Assembly (NCBI RefSeq): GCF_048771995.1
Contig: NC_133063.1
Coordinates: forward strand, 16,554,063 to 16,618,062
DNA from: Taeniopygia guttata
Lineage: Eukaryota > Chordata > Aves > Passeriformes > Estrildidae
Direction of reading: 5' to 3'
DNA: 64,000 bases
The translations under genes and the position numbers were made by a program. Positions 11,464-26,014 of this stretch are shown here, one piece after another. Positions within the stretch are counted from its first letter, which is position 1. Each line of letters starts with the position of its first letter. The notes under the pieces are model-generated. The model did no database searches. It saw nothing but the letters and a program-made list of their open reading frames with translations, and was not told the DNA's origin.

Positions 11464-14400
11464 CTCAAAGACTGATGAAAGTCAAAGCCTTATTTTTTTG
11501 TCTGTTTGCAGAGACTTGTATTTTTTAGAGCAAAAAGCAAAATATATAAATCACATTATTACTGAATAAAATGGAAAGCAGAGAAAGACATTATCTTGAT
11601 GACATGCAAGGTTCTTTATCCTTTTCATCTCACTCATTCTATTTTATTCCAATAAAGGTTTTGACAGCGAAGAAACATGTGGATAAAACAGCAGGTGTGA
11701 GTCAGACCTTACTCCAAATTTCATTCTAGAGAGAATAACAAGTGCAATCTAGTTTATCTTAAAACAAAAGTTAGGAGGATTGGTAAGAAAAATTACATAA
11801 TGAAGCTTTATGTATTGTTTTATTAATATGTAAAGCTACAGTACAAACTAAAAAATTTTACATTATAAAAATATACTTTACTTCTCCCACCTCAAATATG
11901 TCTGAAGTCAATAAATGCTAAGAATTTGTCCAGACAAAATGTGTGCTCTTTACAACTTAAAGTTTCTAACTTGTAGCAATGAAAGAAAATAATGATACGA
12001 TTTATGATGCTCTCTTTCAGTTATGCAGCAATGTCTTCTGAGTTACAAACATATTACTGCTTGATAAACAGTTTTCAATTTTATGTATACTTATGTATTT
12101 ATAGTGCAGAGGGGAAAAAATTAAAGCATTTTAGGGTGTTTAAAAACTTGTTTTCAAACTTCAATTTTTTGGTGGACTGACTTCTAAGTTGTTTGGAATA
12201 TAGACTACCAGATAATAATGAGAATGCTTAACTATAGTGTAGCCACTGGAATTTTAATATGAAAGAAAACGACATGGTAAACTTCGAAGCAAAGCACAGA
12301 CTGCCACTAGCTGCTCTCTGGATTTAAATGACAATAACATAATGCTATGTTATAAATATTTGTAGAAATAACAAATGACAATAATTACTCTTGTGTAGAA
12401 GTCAAAATTATATTTGCTTTTAAATGAGGGTGTATCTTTTCCCTGCAAGCATCAAGGTAATCCCACCACAACTTCACAAACCTTGCTAAAATCTCACTGC
12501 TATTGTGAGTGACATGCAGTGACAGCATAACACAGCAGAGGTAACACATGACAAGGAGACAACATGTAATATAACTCACTCCATTACTTTTCTTGGTCAC
12601 ACAAAAAACAATTCTGTTTTCAAGCAGACATAGGTATGCACTTTATTTATCTCTGGATTTTGCTACTGTTCCCAGAGGACCACTGGCAGTTTGGGAATAT
12701 AGGAGTAAGTTACAGTCTTATTTATACTACCATTACAGTCTCCTTTATACTACCACTGCTTTTCTTGTGTTGTTCAATGTTGTTTTTTTCAAATTTTGCT
12801 TGGTCTGTAAATGTGCACACATATGTTTAGTCTGATGCAAAATTTTTTGAGTCCTTCACCTGCTAAAAAAAGCTTTTGATGCACCAGTGTAATTAGTACA
12901 AAACTTGAAATAATCTTATTAGATACTCAACTACAGTTGAAAGTATTGACTTTACAATAAAAACATTAAGAAAGCTTTTCCTGTCAAAGTCATATATTAT
13001 ATTTGAAACTGAAAATACACCTCTTTTTCATCCTCACATGCTCAAAGAAATATTCATTGCAATCATGTAACTAAATACGATGAGATAGACTAAGTAGTTG
13101 ACTTAGAATGAAAAACACCCTCAAGAATTCATAAAGCTCAGTCTACCTTGTCATAGCTTGTACAATTACTGCTAGTGAAAAGCAGTCTTGAAAAATGTTG
13201 CTAGAATATGATTTACTGAACACTGAAAAGTGAAGTAGAATGTTTCACCTGAAGTAAGAGTTTGAAAGCAAAAGATACTAATTCTTATTTGATTGCTTAT
13301 TCATATATTTGTCTTACTATTTGTTATCAGATACTTTGCAACTTTATTAATTCTCTAATTTCAAATTTTTTCTTCTCAGGAGCAAAACCAGCAATGAGGT
13401 CAAACAGATTAATATGTTGAGCTGAATAGCTTTTACACAGTTTTGAGTGCTTTTACTGGGAGACACCTGAGATCAGTTGCTATAGTAATATTTTTCAAGA
13501 GAATCCTGTGTTGATGTTGTTCATATGGGGTAGAAATACAGAGAGGAAATGAACCACTTTGTTTTTCCATGCACAGGAAGGCCAGCTTGCACAACTGTTA
13601 ACAAATGAGCAAAAAATGTCACAGATTGGTAGCCATTTGGAGGTGGGTGGAGTGGGAGAGGAGTGGAGAAGAAACAGGTCAGATCCATACCACAAAGTTG
13701 GGGGAAGGTGTAAGTAATGACTATATATACATGTATTCTAATTAACTCATTAGCTGTCAGGGACGATACCAAGAGAAGCATTAGAGATACATGTTTCAGC
13801 TCTCCAGCCTCTTGCTTGAACCTGACAACCTGGTTCAAAGCCTTCACAGCCAAATTTCACATCAGAGGTTTTTTGCCTGAGACAAGGAGACGACAAGCAG
13901 GACAAGTTTCCTTGATTGTCTCCCTTCTTCCCATTTTCCCCCACAAACACTTCTGTATTTGTTACCCTTACTGGCCAACAAGTGGTGCCACTGTCAATTT
14001 TCTGATTGTGAAAGAAAGAGAATAAAGTGTGCAGTAGCATTGAGGACCTCTGGACTGCTATACAATTCTCTTTGATGCAGTTGGTCCTTTAAGTTTGATT
14101 CTGTCAGAACACAAAGTTTTTATCGTTAACTTCTCCCACACAATGGCATTCATGCAAGCTGTGACGGTGCAGACTCACACTTTTCTTGAAAATCTCCCAC
14201 TGAGGTGAAGCTTGTGTAAACAGGACAGGTGGAGCTTCAAGAAAAAGTGATGTCCAAAATAATGTTTGAGGTTTTTTAAAGTTAGGCAAAGCTCGAGATA
14301 TGACTACTAGTCTTACAAGCCAGGAGCTGATCATGTAGTGAGAAATAAAGGTGCTTTCCTGGTACAGAGCTCTTGTTTAATGGTGTGACTGGCTGTCAAA

Positions 14401-16302
14401 GGAAAAATATTGGAAAGTGAGGGGGCAAGAAGAGAAACTGAGACTACAAATTGGCAAGGAAACTCCTTGTAGGCTTGGGGGTCCTGGACTCCTTAAGGAA
14501 CCAAAGGCCAAGAGTTGTGGAGGACATAAGATAAGCAAAATATTTATGGAGACATACATAGTTTTGCCAAATATTTTAATTCGTTATCAGTCACTAAGCT
14601 TGTTTATTGTCTGTGTTTCAGCCAAGTCACAGTTGATTCACCTTCATGTGTCTAAAGGATCTAATTATAAACCAAGAGCATTTGCAAGCTTTGGGCTTAC
14701 AAAACGAGCACTAGATACGGAGAGTGCCTATGAAATCAGAACTGGTACTGTGAACTTAACTTTTTGGAAATTCATTCCTTATTGGCTGTTCATGCCATGC
14801 TAGATTAAGGCAGAGGTAGTGAAATGAGTGCTGGTCTGCCTTTATATAATGTGCTGTTAACTTCAGAGGTTTGAGAACACTTTTGCAACCAGTTAGATTT
14901 TCTCAGGTACAGGCTGGAGGATTACTAACCTTGTCAGCCTTTCCAATGAACCTTTCCTGCTCATGTCTGAGCCAAGAGACACTGAAATCCATATTTTCTT
15001 GGCTTCAAGGACAACTTAGAGCATGTGAAACAGGGAAGAAAGTTGATTGTAGCCATGACAGGCACAGGGAGAGGATGTGGTGCCAAAAGACTGAATGCTG
15101 ACAGCTAGGGCTATAGCAGCAGGGGCTCCTAGAACTGGAGAGACAAGGATCTGATTTTAGATTTAGCCATCTTGTATGTGTACCCCTAGACTCTGAAGAA
15201 GGCAAGAAGTTGATTGTCCTGTTGTGTTTTCCAGAGGTGGGTGGGAGAACATTGCTCTGTTATACTTGGTCAGCTTTGAGTACCCAGTGGCTGGTACTCC
15301 TGTACCATACTTAGTAGCTTTGTGTGTCTGCCTAAGTTATCTCAGTCTAGACTCCTCTGTCATGGGGCCCACTTTCAAGCTCCTCCCCTAGAAAAGAGAA
15401 GACCAAGTGTCTACAGCTCAGGGGCACCAGTGAGTACTGTCATAAGAGGCAACTCTGAAGTAAGCTGCAGCATTCATAAAATAAAAGCAGAGGAGAAAAA
15501 AAGAAGAAAGGCAGTTTTATGGATTATATTTTATAAATGTTTTTAATCAATTGCTTATTTTTGTCCCTAGTTTGATTCACTTCTCCCAGTTCCATCACAA
15601 TTCAACTAATGCATATTAAATGAAACTACAAGCTACACAACTAGGCAAATCATTGAGAAGATGGAGACTGATTGTGCAAATCAGTGCTCAAGGCTAAAAC
15701 TGAGATATATAAATGACATTAATTGCTTGCAGTGTCATTTGAGCAATACAGATAATTGCAAATGAGAATTTCCTTAAGTCAGTTTTACTGTCTGTTACTT
15801 CATTCATTACTACTAAGCTCAGTCTGTTTTCACCAGATAATGTAAGTTGTAAGTTAAAGAACACAAAGAACATGAAGAATTATGTGCCAGCACTTTCCAG
15901 ACCTAATTTCATTAGAGTTACCAAATGATTTTGAAATGTAGGTAAACACAGTTTTTATGCAAAGTTATGGACTGCCACTTCTTTGGCAAAGAAATATTGA
16001 TGAAAGGATCAGAAACACAGTGCACTTATTCCAGCTACAGAAGAGTCGATCCAGAGCTATATCCTGGCTATCCTTAGTGAATATGCTTGTAAAATAATTC
16101 TAGCTCTGTCTTGTATCTCACAGACACCAAGCTGAGTATAAAAAATATTATTTCTGCACACTCAAGTAATTTTGCAATGACATGAAGAAAAAGAACATTC
16201 TAGAGGAAGTCGTGGGTTTGATACATACAAAATAAACAAAATATGAGTGGATTTATCTAAACAAAATCTTCTGGCTGTTTAATACTTCTCTGGGTCCATG
16301 GG
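11464..16302. other. intergenic, no gene seen
   Basis: AT-rich to about 13.4 kb, then somewhat GC-richer to 15.4 kb. Overlapping frames at 13,521-14,040 and 14,417-14,803 (up to 128 codons) occur on both strands, without family resemblance or splice logic. A 12,711 tandem duplication is listed separately. Confidence 0.55.
12711..12756 (+). repeat. 23-bp tandem duplication
   Basis: Two head-to-tail copies, 12,711-12,733 and 12,734-12,756. Both start TACAGTCT and contain TTTATACTACCA. Three bases differ. Confidence 0.85.
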
Positions 16303-16905
16303 ATCATGGAATCACAGAACAGTCCAGATTGGTAAGGACCTCAAAGGAACATCTGGTCCAATATTTGTGGGAAAAGGAAGCTATATGAGTGCCCTGTCTA
16401 AAGGCATCATGAAAACCTCCAGCAACAGGGACTTCACCACATGCTTGGGGAAGTTGTTCCAGTGATGGGTTGTCCTCATTGTGAACAATTTCTTGGTTAT
16501 GTCAACCTGAAATCTCTCCCAGTGCAAATACCATTGCCTCATGTGGTTTCCCTGTGTCTACTTACAAAGAAAATTTCGATTTTCTTTGTATCCATCCTTT
16601 AAGTATTGAAATACTGTGATGTGGTATCCATGAGCAGTCTCTTCCCCAGGAAGAAGAGATAAAACTACTTCAGCTTTCCCCAGGGAAGCTTCCTCAGCCC
16701 TTTGATCACCTTCATAGTTTTCTTTGACTTTCTCCAGTCTTTCTGCATCTTTCTTGATCTGTGGGGCCTAGAACTGCATGCAATAGTCCAGGTGCAGCCT
16801 GATAAGCACTGAGAAGATTGGGATGATCCTGTCTCTGTCTCCAGCACTGTCCCATGGAGTGCAGCCCAGGATTTGATTTACCTTGGTGCACAGACAGCCA
16901 ACACC
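16303..16905 (-). mobile_element. CR1 LINE fragment, 3' end
   Basis: Reading the minus strand, about 600 bp matches the 3' part of CR1, ending CTGTTCTGTGATTCCATGAT at 16,303. On plus it starts 'tggaatcacagaacagtcca' and continues with the typical 'ggtaaggacctcaaaggaac'. Later come 'cttctcagtgctt'-type and 'gcagcccaggatttgattta' segments (CR1 'TGCAGCCCAGGATRC'). It is moderately diverged and 5'-truncated. Confidence 0.85.
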
Positions 16906-19429
16906 TAGGCATAAATAGGGCAGGGTTTGATGTCAGTACTGACTGTGGAATGGCTCTTGGGTACAAAAGTATACAAGCACACTTCCACTTATATACTGTA
17001 TGCACATTAGCCATCTGTTACAGTACAGTAGAAGTTTAAGCATTCCAAATCCCACCAGTAAACAGTTAATCCAATTCCAAATTTTTACTTTCACAGGAAA
17101 AGAGCCATCAGAAAAAAAGAACCAATTAAATTTATTAGTCCTTGCAAAAAAGGTCTTTCTAGCAGAAAGATATTTTATAATTATATTTATCCTCCAGTGA
17201 ATTAAAATATATGGTACATAGGTTTAAAATTATCCTCCTGTCTGTTGTGAACTTTCAAACCTTTTAATAGAGTCTATCCCAATTTCAGACGAGAGTTTGG
17301 TTTCTAGTCATTAATGAAATGACTAAACTATTGCCCTGATTGCTTGGTCTAGATTTCAGCATGTTTTATGTAATTAGTCTGATATTTTCAAGATGAAAAA
17401 TTCTCTCAGATCTTGCCAGTGGATTCTGCTGGTTTCAGAACTCTTTTTTAAAGAATTCTTTCAATGCCAAATTATTCAGAATATTTTATCTTTGACCACT
17501 GATATTTTCCCCACTGTTGATAAACTTTCATGCATCTCCAAATCACAGCCAGAAGAACACAAACTGTGAATTTTATTTGTAAGCATTCCAAGGATATAAG
17601 GGTATGAAATAAGCATAATAATCAGACCAAGAAAACATTTAAATATTTCACAGCATTATTGATTCCCTAGGACAACATAGGCAGTCTGGATTGTTGGCAC
17701 ATTTTTAAGAGGTATTAGTATTTCTAACTAATCTGATTTTTCTATCAGTAGATAAGGAAATAGTGCAATGAGATCTGTAATAACAATTAAGTTATTTTAT
17801 TGAAAGCTTTTCTGTGACACTTTTTTTTTTTTCCTGGTTGTTAAGTTTAGCTAAAAAAAAAACCTCCCTTAAGGTTTCTATGCTTTCCTGAAACAACATG
17901 ATATTTTAACCAATTCTCTGATCCTATTCCTTCTTTATTTATACAAAACAAAACCAGAAGCAGATTTAATAAATTTGAAAGACACATGGACCTTTTTATT
18001 CTCATCTTCAGTTGTTTGTCAGGTTTCTTTTTAACTTAACTGAAGTCTTTCAATATGAACTAGAGACCTTCTGATGGTACAAAACTTAATTTTGTATCGT
18101 ATCTCTTGTTTCTAAATTACTTTGCAGTCTGTCTGTCTCATTTCATGCACCCACACAAACACAGAGCATCAGCCATCTCCAGTGGGAGGGTGACAGCCAC
18201 ACAAGCCCACTGGTAGCCAACCAATGCACTGCAGGGCAGTTGTAAATGGGAATATTGGCTAGGGATGCCACATCAAACCCCCCTCATAAGGGTATCCCAC
18301 AAGGTTTTCAATATCTATGAGGAGCAGGTGTCTTAATTTGTGATCATTAAAGAAGACAACTATGCCAAGAACATGACTTAGTGGAAGGAGAGGCAAGACC
18401 AACTTGTCAATAGTCTGGGCTAGCAGTCTTCCAGAAGTGAGACAAGGTAAATGATTGGAGCATAAAAGCCTTCACTTTGTCCTTGATGAACAATCTAAGA
18501 GAACCAAATATCTGAGGAAGCCACCACCATAAGGTACAGCAGGAAATAAACAGAGTGTGCTTCAAAAGCTCCAGAATTCAAAAACTGCCTCAAAAATCTA
18601 ATTTTGGCACCACCACGGAAAGGACAGCTACATGCAACCAATGCTAATGTGCCTCAGGACTGGATTTCATGCTCCTGCATGACTGACATTAAGCAGCTGG
18701 CCTCCAGTGTATACTAACATGCTGTGAGTGTTCCCAGCAGAGGGTCCAGTCCTCCATGGTAACGCACTTCAGGGAGCTCTGGAAATGTTTTAATTATTAA
18801 AATGAATAATTCCTACCAACACGTTTAATTGGAAAATATTACATGTTTAAATGGGCTCTAATGGAAGGGCTCTGAAAAATCTGACTATATAATAGAGTAT
18901 GCTGTTTGAAGTGAATTTTAGCAATATTTTTTCAGTGAATAACACCATGCATTATTTATCCTCTCTCTTTTTAATCCTGTCTGAGAGTTTATATGAAGAA
19001 GGAATCACTGGAACCTCAGAAATAAAATGCAAATCTGTGAATTGCCCCCTACGAGCTTGACCTGCCAACACTAGCCCATCCTCCTTCCTTGCTTCCTGTC
19101 CCCTAGCTTCCAAGGAAATAGTTCCATGAATTTGTTGCTGCAGGACAGACTAACCTCCTTGTTTTTGCCTCAGCGCTGGTAGGACTGTGCAGGACTGACC
19201 AATTACAGGAACATTTGCAGTTACCACAGCATGACAGATGGGACATAATCAAAGGCAAGAGAAGGCCAGTGTGAGTGCAGACTTGTGGGAGTCACAAGGG
19301 AAGAGGGCAGAAAAGCAGGTTTCAGGATATAGATATCAGCCACACAGAGGAAGCAAGTTCAGGTGTGAACAGGGATAACCAAAAGAGTCAGCAAATATCT
19401 GCAAAGAGGTTGCTACCTGAAGCTCTCAA
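16906..19429. other. intergenic, no gene seen
   Basis: AT-rich, with a T12 run at 17,821-17,832. A GC-richer stretch at about 18,130-18,780 has no open frame or repeat I can name. Confidence 0.55.
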
Positions 19430-19488
19430 GGCAGCAGTTTGGATCTTTAAGGTGCCTTCTAGCCCTGATCATTCTGTGATTCTGTGAT
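19430..19488 (+). mobile_element. CR1 3'-terminal scrap
   Basis: Only the last ~60 bp of a CR1 is clear: 'tctttaaggtgccttctagc', then two tandem terminal octamers ATTCTGTG ATTCTGTG at 19,471-19,486. The upstream limit is uncertain. Confidence 0.7.
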
Positions 19489-21680
19489 AATGAAATATAC
19501 AGCTTCACAGCTGGAGTTATTTAACTGTTGAACTTGCATTCTGTCATGAGAGAGTGGGACTCAAAGAAGGATTTATGCCTCCAGATTAAGTTCTTCCAAG
19601 CCCAGAGCCTACAGTGAACCTTTTCAAAGGGAAGGACCCACTGGATACAAGGACCCACACTGCCCTTGTAAAGCAAGTGTACTATCAGACTTTTCCTGAT
19701 TTGATTTTAAAAAAAATAAGTCTTCATTGGCATTCTTTCTTGGCATTCTTTTTCTTTATTGGAGTGTAAATATGTTACCTTCTAGATGGCAGAAAAATCT
19801 GGGAACCACTTTTATCTGAAAGTTACCTTCTTTCCCTCAAACTCTAGTAGGAACAAAAAGAGATGAGGAAAGGGACAATCAAGAGAGGTATTTTTATTAT
19901 AAAAAAAGAATTGTCAAGAGAAGAGGGGAAGTCAGAAAACATTTTCTACTAAATAGAACTTCAATTTGAAAATGGCACCTATTATTTTAACTGACTCTGA
20001 GCAGGACTTGTAGATACAAGTGCAAACTTGTTTCATTCTGCCTAGTTTCTGAAACAAGCAATCTTAACACTTTTTGAACTCTTTCTTCTCGTCTCAAACC
20101 AGAGCATTAGTTCATACATTTTTTCTGTTTATTGTGACACTAAAAAAAATTGTGGGGGCTTTCTTATTTAATTTTTTTTTTTTTTTCTCTCTGTGCATAT
20201 TCATTAGCTGGAGGAAAGTGCTGAAAGTATGAGATTTCCTGTGTAGCTGTTAAAGAGTTCACAATCCTGGATTCCAAACAGAGAGATTCTGTAGCTATCT
20301 TCTCTGCCCAAAAGATTCAACCGAGCACAGCACAGCAACTGTGGGAGGGGAGCCAGCTACACTCTACTGTACTTTGCAACCCTAACCCATTAGGCCTGTT
20401 TGGGATTGCAATAGTCAAATTCAAATACAAATTCATTGGTATCTATTGGCAATAGTTACCAAACAGCCATGCTGCAGCTCACAGATGAAATTCAAGCATT
20501 CCCAGAGCTCTGAGATTACCACAATCCCACCAGCTCCCTCAGATTTTATTCTGCTCTAGCACGGTATCTTGTATGCAATTTGGATATTTTTATCAATAGC
20601 TCCCCTTGAATCTGTATTTTTTGCCTAACTTCTTTGTTTATTATTTAACATACTGTGGTTCCTTGAGTAAGCAGCTTGCACATTGGAATAACTTGTGGCT
20701 GCTTCTGCTGAGTATCAGAATCCAGCTTCTGGTAAGGAGTCTGTGACACATGGAAAGAGCTGTGTTTAATCCAACCTTGGGTGTGATTTGAAGCTCTGAT
20801 TAACTCAATTATAACCAATTTCATCAATTCTCAACACATTTGAAAAGAAAAAGGAAACAAGGGAAAAACTAAGACCAGGATTTTTTCCATATGAGAAAAA
20901 TAAATGAGGATGCAATGGCTTCAATGGATGCAATAATACAAAAAGACCAAAGTTTCTGCAGACGCTTGAGTGTTTGCAAGCTCCTGGACGATGGTAAATC
21001 AGGAGCTGAACCCACTGCTATATATGCCACAAGGAGAATTTCTGTAGAACCTTTGAGCTTGCTGGAAGATAAATGTGAGTAAAGGGAAGCAAATAAAAAC
21101 TGTTGTAACCTGTTCATACTGCATTTCCCTGCCCACATGGTGACTTGTCTTGCCAATTCTAAAAAGACAGTTTTTCCTTCAGGCCTCAAGAAATACTAAA
21201 GACACGGGCTTTTGGCTTTGCCTGTTGCTTTTAGAAAGCTTCAAGATATACATTTCGTTTTCTCCACCATACAACTAGGTTCTGAAATATATCAGATGTA
21301 GCATGTTGCAAAATACTATATATTAAAATCTTGTCAAGAATTAATTTTGTCAAAACAATTTTGTTTAGCAAGACTAAAACTCGGCAGGAATTTCCACATG
21401 ACAGATACTGTTCTAGAAACACTCATAAATGTTAAAAAAGGCACAAAAAATGTAAAATTAACCTAATGAAGGCAAAATTATTTTGATGCTGCATGAATGC
21501 ACTATTACACTTAGGGAAAGGTTCTAACACTTATTGTGAGAAAAGAACTAAACCCAGAGGACTTGGGGAGGAGGAGGGAAAAGTTTCGCTCAAAGTGACC
21601 TTGCAGCTGAGAATGTTAAAAATGTCAATATGAAAAAACACCATCTATTATGCCTAATGTTGTTCATCTTCTACCTGCAG

Positions 21681-21765
21681 GGAGCCTATGTCCCCAGGGA
21701 ACAGGAGCCTGTGTCCCAGAGAGCACAGAGACTGTATTCCCAGGGAATGAGATCCTGTGTCCCTA
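21681..21765 (+). repeat. degenerate ~23-bp minisatellite, ~3.6 copies
   Basis: Units begin at 21,681, 21,704, 21,728 and 21,751 and follow the pattern gagcctgtgtcccagggaac with substitutions. It is short and imperfect, with no coding potential. Confidence 0.75.
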
Positions 21766-22555
21766 TCCAGCATTGTTAGTGAGGTACTGATATAAATCTA
21801 CTCACCATTTTGGCTGTGATTTGATGTTGCCTTTAGTTACCTGTATGTGTTGACTCACACAATGTTGTAGGTTAAGCAGAGTAAATACCTTTCATTTAGA
21901 GACACTTTTGAATATGGTGTTCTTACAGAGCCAGAAAGCTAAAACATAAATGTTTCTATCCAGAAACATCTATTTTCATATCAAATCTCTGTTTCCATCA
22001 GACACACAGAGCTAAAACTCTACAACTAGCATATAGCTCATATCTATAATGAAAATCAAAAATCAAAATCCCTGTAACAGGAGCACACATTTAAATTATA
22101 TGCCATTCAAGCAGAAATTAATTTAGGTGTGATGAATATCCTTCTCTCTTCTTTTATCTTTGATATTCTAGAAGTAGATAGGTCTTGAAGGCAAGGCTTG
22201 GCCAGGCTCTAGGCCAAATGATTCTATCTTTTGACATTTAAAATTTGACAAGAAAAGTAAATACAAAGTAATTAAGCTGAAATCTATTTTATTTCCTAAG
22301 TTAAACATATTACAGTATTTCCAGTTGCCTACTCAATATAGCTATGCAGAGAAAAGCAGCGTTGATTGTTTAGATAAGGTACTGTAGTTGCACTCTGAAG
22401 ATGAGGCAAGACTTGCTATTTTAAAAAGGAAGGAAAGTGCTAGCTAGTCTTTTATGTAGAAGAAGCTGAGGAGAGAGCTGAGACCTAAAATTGCCATAAG
22501 GTTTGGAGAGGTTCAAAATTAAACAGGGACATCTTCATGTTTAATCTTGAGAGAT

Positions 22556-22560
22556 AAAAA

Positions 22561-22590
<30 letters not shown>
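22556..22590 (+). repeat. poly(A) tract, 28 A then one G
   Basis: Twenty-eight consecutive A at 22,556-22,583, then G and six more A. It could be the tail of a retrocopy, but the ~100 bp upstream resembles no gene or SINE I recognise. Confidence 0.9.
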
Positions 22591-22591
<1 letters not shown>

Positions 22592-25500
22592 CCACAACAT
22601 TTTGGTGTGAGTTTGTTGTTGTTGTACAGTAATACAATTTTATAAAAGCTATGACACCAGTCTTCCTCAGGATTGCAAAGGTGGTGATGTTGTTGACAGA
22701 AAAATGAGAAGGATTTTTGAAGGTTTTTTGCACTTACATTGTCTCAGCTTGACAGTTTGATTTCTTAAGTTCAAAGAAAATCATATCAATATTGACATAT
22801 GCCTTTCCCCATCCCTTTATCTTTGGCTTGAGGCTGTCAAGCCATTTCATCATGCCATTGCAGAACCCCTGCCTAGTGTTCACTCTACACCAGGAGGGAA
22901 AGCTCTCCAACTTACTCTGAACACTTTAAAATGACATGAAGAAAATGCAAACAAGTGTACTGAAAGATCAGGGATTTATTACAGTTTTTAAAACCAACAT
23001 TGCATTCTTGCTGTTTGGCTGTTTTACCTGCTCTGAAATCTGGGGAATGCTTTCTGTATCATCAGTAAGCTACACCAATTTTCTTAGCTATTTAAACCAA
23101 AAACCCTTGACATTTGTTCTAGCTTGCAAGCTCTCCTTATTCAAAAATATGTAAGTATGGCAGAGAGAAATGCAATTTTGAGTCTTTTTCTGACCTTTGT
23201 GGGAGAAACTGATAGATCCATTAAATGGTAAGTGCTTCTTCCTCACACTTCCTTTACTTCCTTTCCCTCAACGTAAGCTTGCACTTTTACTAGTTTCAGT
23301 GAAAACTTCAAGCTGCTATCTTGTCCCTTCCTTTCTTTAAGGTTAGTGAAAATATTCCAGCTGGAATTTATTTTAAAGGTGTGTCCTTTTTCACAAGAAA
23401 ATGCAGCAATCTTAGGCAAACAGAAGAACAGCAGGCAAGAGGAATTCTTTAGCTAGCCAATGTTCCATATTTTATTTTCCAACAGAGAATCTTAACAATC
23501 ACCCATTGTGTTAGAAAGCCACATGATGATAAAATAAATTCACTGATGCAAACCAAAGAGCTACAGATCTTTCTAAATCAACATAAACATATCCCCAAAT
23601 CTGCGTGTAGACCAGCCGACAGGCGTTCCCTCTATTTTCCTAGGAGCTTTGCCCAAGGCTGGTTGTGCTCAGAGCCACGGGTGAGTGTGAAAGATCAGAG
23701 CAGAGCTGGGGTTCACTGCAGCAAGGCATAAGCCACCCTCCTCAGCCAGAGGCTTTGGCTCCTTCTATAGTTAATGACAGCTGAACCATTTCTCCAACGA
23801 TACATTCATACTGCCATATCGAAACAGAATGCCATCCATGCACATTTTGTGTCCCACAGAGGTTATGGTGACATTTCAGAAACTTCTAGTGCTCTTCTCA
23901 GAATATTATTCTAGTACATGAGTCTCTATTGTTGCAGCTTAACTAGTCTGGAGGCTCAAGGCAGGTTGTGTTGCTGAAGAGCCCAGAGTCAGGGACTTGT
24001 AATTCCCATCCCCAGGCTGTGACCAACACACACTCATGTGTTTTATGGAGGAAACCATCACACACTTCTCTGCTTCCAGTTCTCCATCAATAAAGTGAAG
24101 GGTAAAAAAAATATAAATTTACAAAATGTGGATTAAGAATTAGTTATTTGTATACAAAATTGTGTATAAGATATGCACTAAAGATTGCTATGTCTGGTCT
24201 ACTTATAAACATGTGAGACAGAGCACACATACTGAAGAAACTCAGCCACTCAGTATACTTCAATTGCACTTCAAGTATTGAAACATTAAAGAGCAATTTT
24301 AAAACAAATTCTATTGAAAAACTTCCCCATAGAAATAAGAGATCTGAACCAATTATTTATGCTAAATGCCTTCCTTTGTACCCTGTATCTCAATACCATT
24401 ATGAATTCCAATTCCTTCTCATCAAGAGTTATCTGGACAGTTGTTGATTTTAATATGATCAGAGTATGAAATCAAAATAATCAAAGTCATAAACTTCTTA
24501 ATACAATTATCAACGTAATAGTCTTGTGGATGGTCTGTAAAACAAAACCCTTTCAAAATGAAGGTGTTAGGTGTCTTGAGCTGTTTCAATAGTGAGGAAA
24601 GCAGTGTGACCCCCTTTTTACTGGGATTTTGTCTTTGATTTATTTTTATCTTATTTATAAAGGAAAAAAACATATTTTTAAATATTCAAAAAAATATAAA
24701 TTGCTCAATGCAGTTTTGAATTTCACTTATGCTAATATTTTTCTTAATGACAGGACCTCTGTAGATTCTCAGTGCTTTCAGGTGGAGATGGTGAGATGCA
24801 CAAGGACTAGCTGACAGTACAGACTCTACTTCTGATGTATTTTGTGACTGCAGGAAAGAATTTTTTTTCCCAGCACTGGCATGGAAGTAGTGTTGCTTTA
24901 TAAAGTAATTTTAAATTCTTCAAATAAAATGTGTATATTAAAAGAGCAAAACCAAAGTAGTTTGTGTCATCCAAAAAAACCTATCTGGGCTACTCCCTCC
25001 TTTGACCCTGGAAAATTAAACTCTGTTTTCACTTCTGAACAAAGCCAGAGCATCGTATTGGTCAAATATCTCATTTTTTCCAACTACATAATGAGTAGGA
25101 AATACAGTCCCTTGGATAGGCAATATGTGTCATTCATGATCTTTCACTTTTTCCCATTCTTTTAAAATCAAAAGTTCATTTGCAAAGCTAATCTCATTTT
25201 AATTTAGCATGTATAGAATTTATCCTTTAAACAGAGTCTGGACCAAGATTTAAGGAGCTAGATGGCATGTTGGATTTTAACGGCACTCACACACACACTT
25301 TTACGTGCAGACCTCCAGAAAGATACCACAGCATTTTGAAAACCTATGGTTTACCACTGGGCGGCAAAAGGAGAATTCTGCCCATAGCTGAGACAAGAAA
25401 AGCAACTGTCCTAACCCACCATCACTGTGTAGGAAATCTTCAAGAGGGGCTGACATTATTGGGGATGCATCCATCAAGGAATCCCAGAGTGAACATGTCT

Positions 25501-26014
25501 TACTGCTCACCTGTTCTCAGAACAATGTTTCTCAATATCAGAAGTGAGAGGACAGGGACAAAATGTTAATAGGGTTTTTCATTTAAGCTTCCAATTAATA
25601 GTTGGAGATTGATGGAACAATTTACCTGAAAATAGATCCATTAAAAAATTAGGCTACTACCCAATTTGTCATTTAGCAAGACCAGAATGACGTTTTTTAA
25701 AACTATTTAACAACATTTCAACATCATTTAGTACACTAACTACTTGCCTAGTTCTTTTAAGAGTCAATCAATTGTGTATATTTTTAAGAATCTTCCGTGC
25801 CACTACTTTACGACTATGGAGGACTTGGAAAAGTCAGTAATTGAGCAGAAGGTATCTGAATCACCCTGCATATATGCAATAAAGGTCACAAAGATCACTC
25901 TTCTATTTAACAGCATGCCAGGATGTGTGGCTTCTGTGAGATCCATGAGGAATCTTTTTTATCTTTTTCCCTCTACTTGTGCTTTACTAGTGTGATAAGA
26001 GATCCACTATGTCC

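Noticed and set aside
10411..11475. Long open frames on both strands (354 and 316 codons)
   Set aside because: They are produced entirely by the stop-free CCTCT/AGAGG repeat and its short flanks.
22485..22733. Minus-strand frame with a long phenylalanine run
   Set aside because: The run is only the translated A28 homopolymer.
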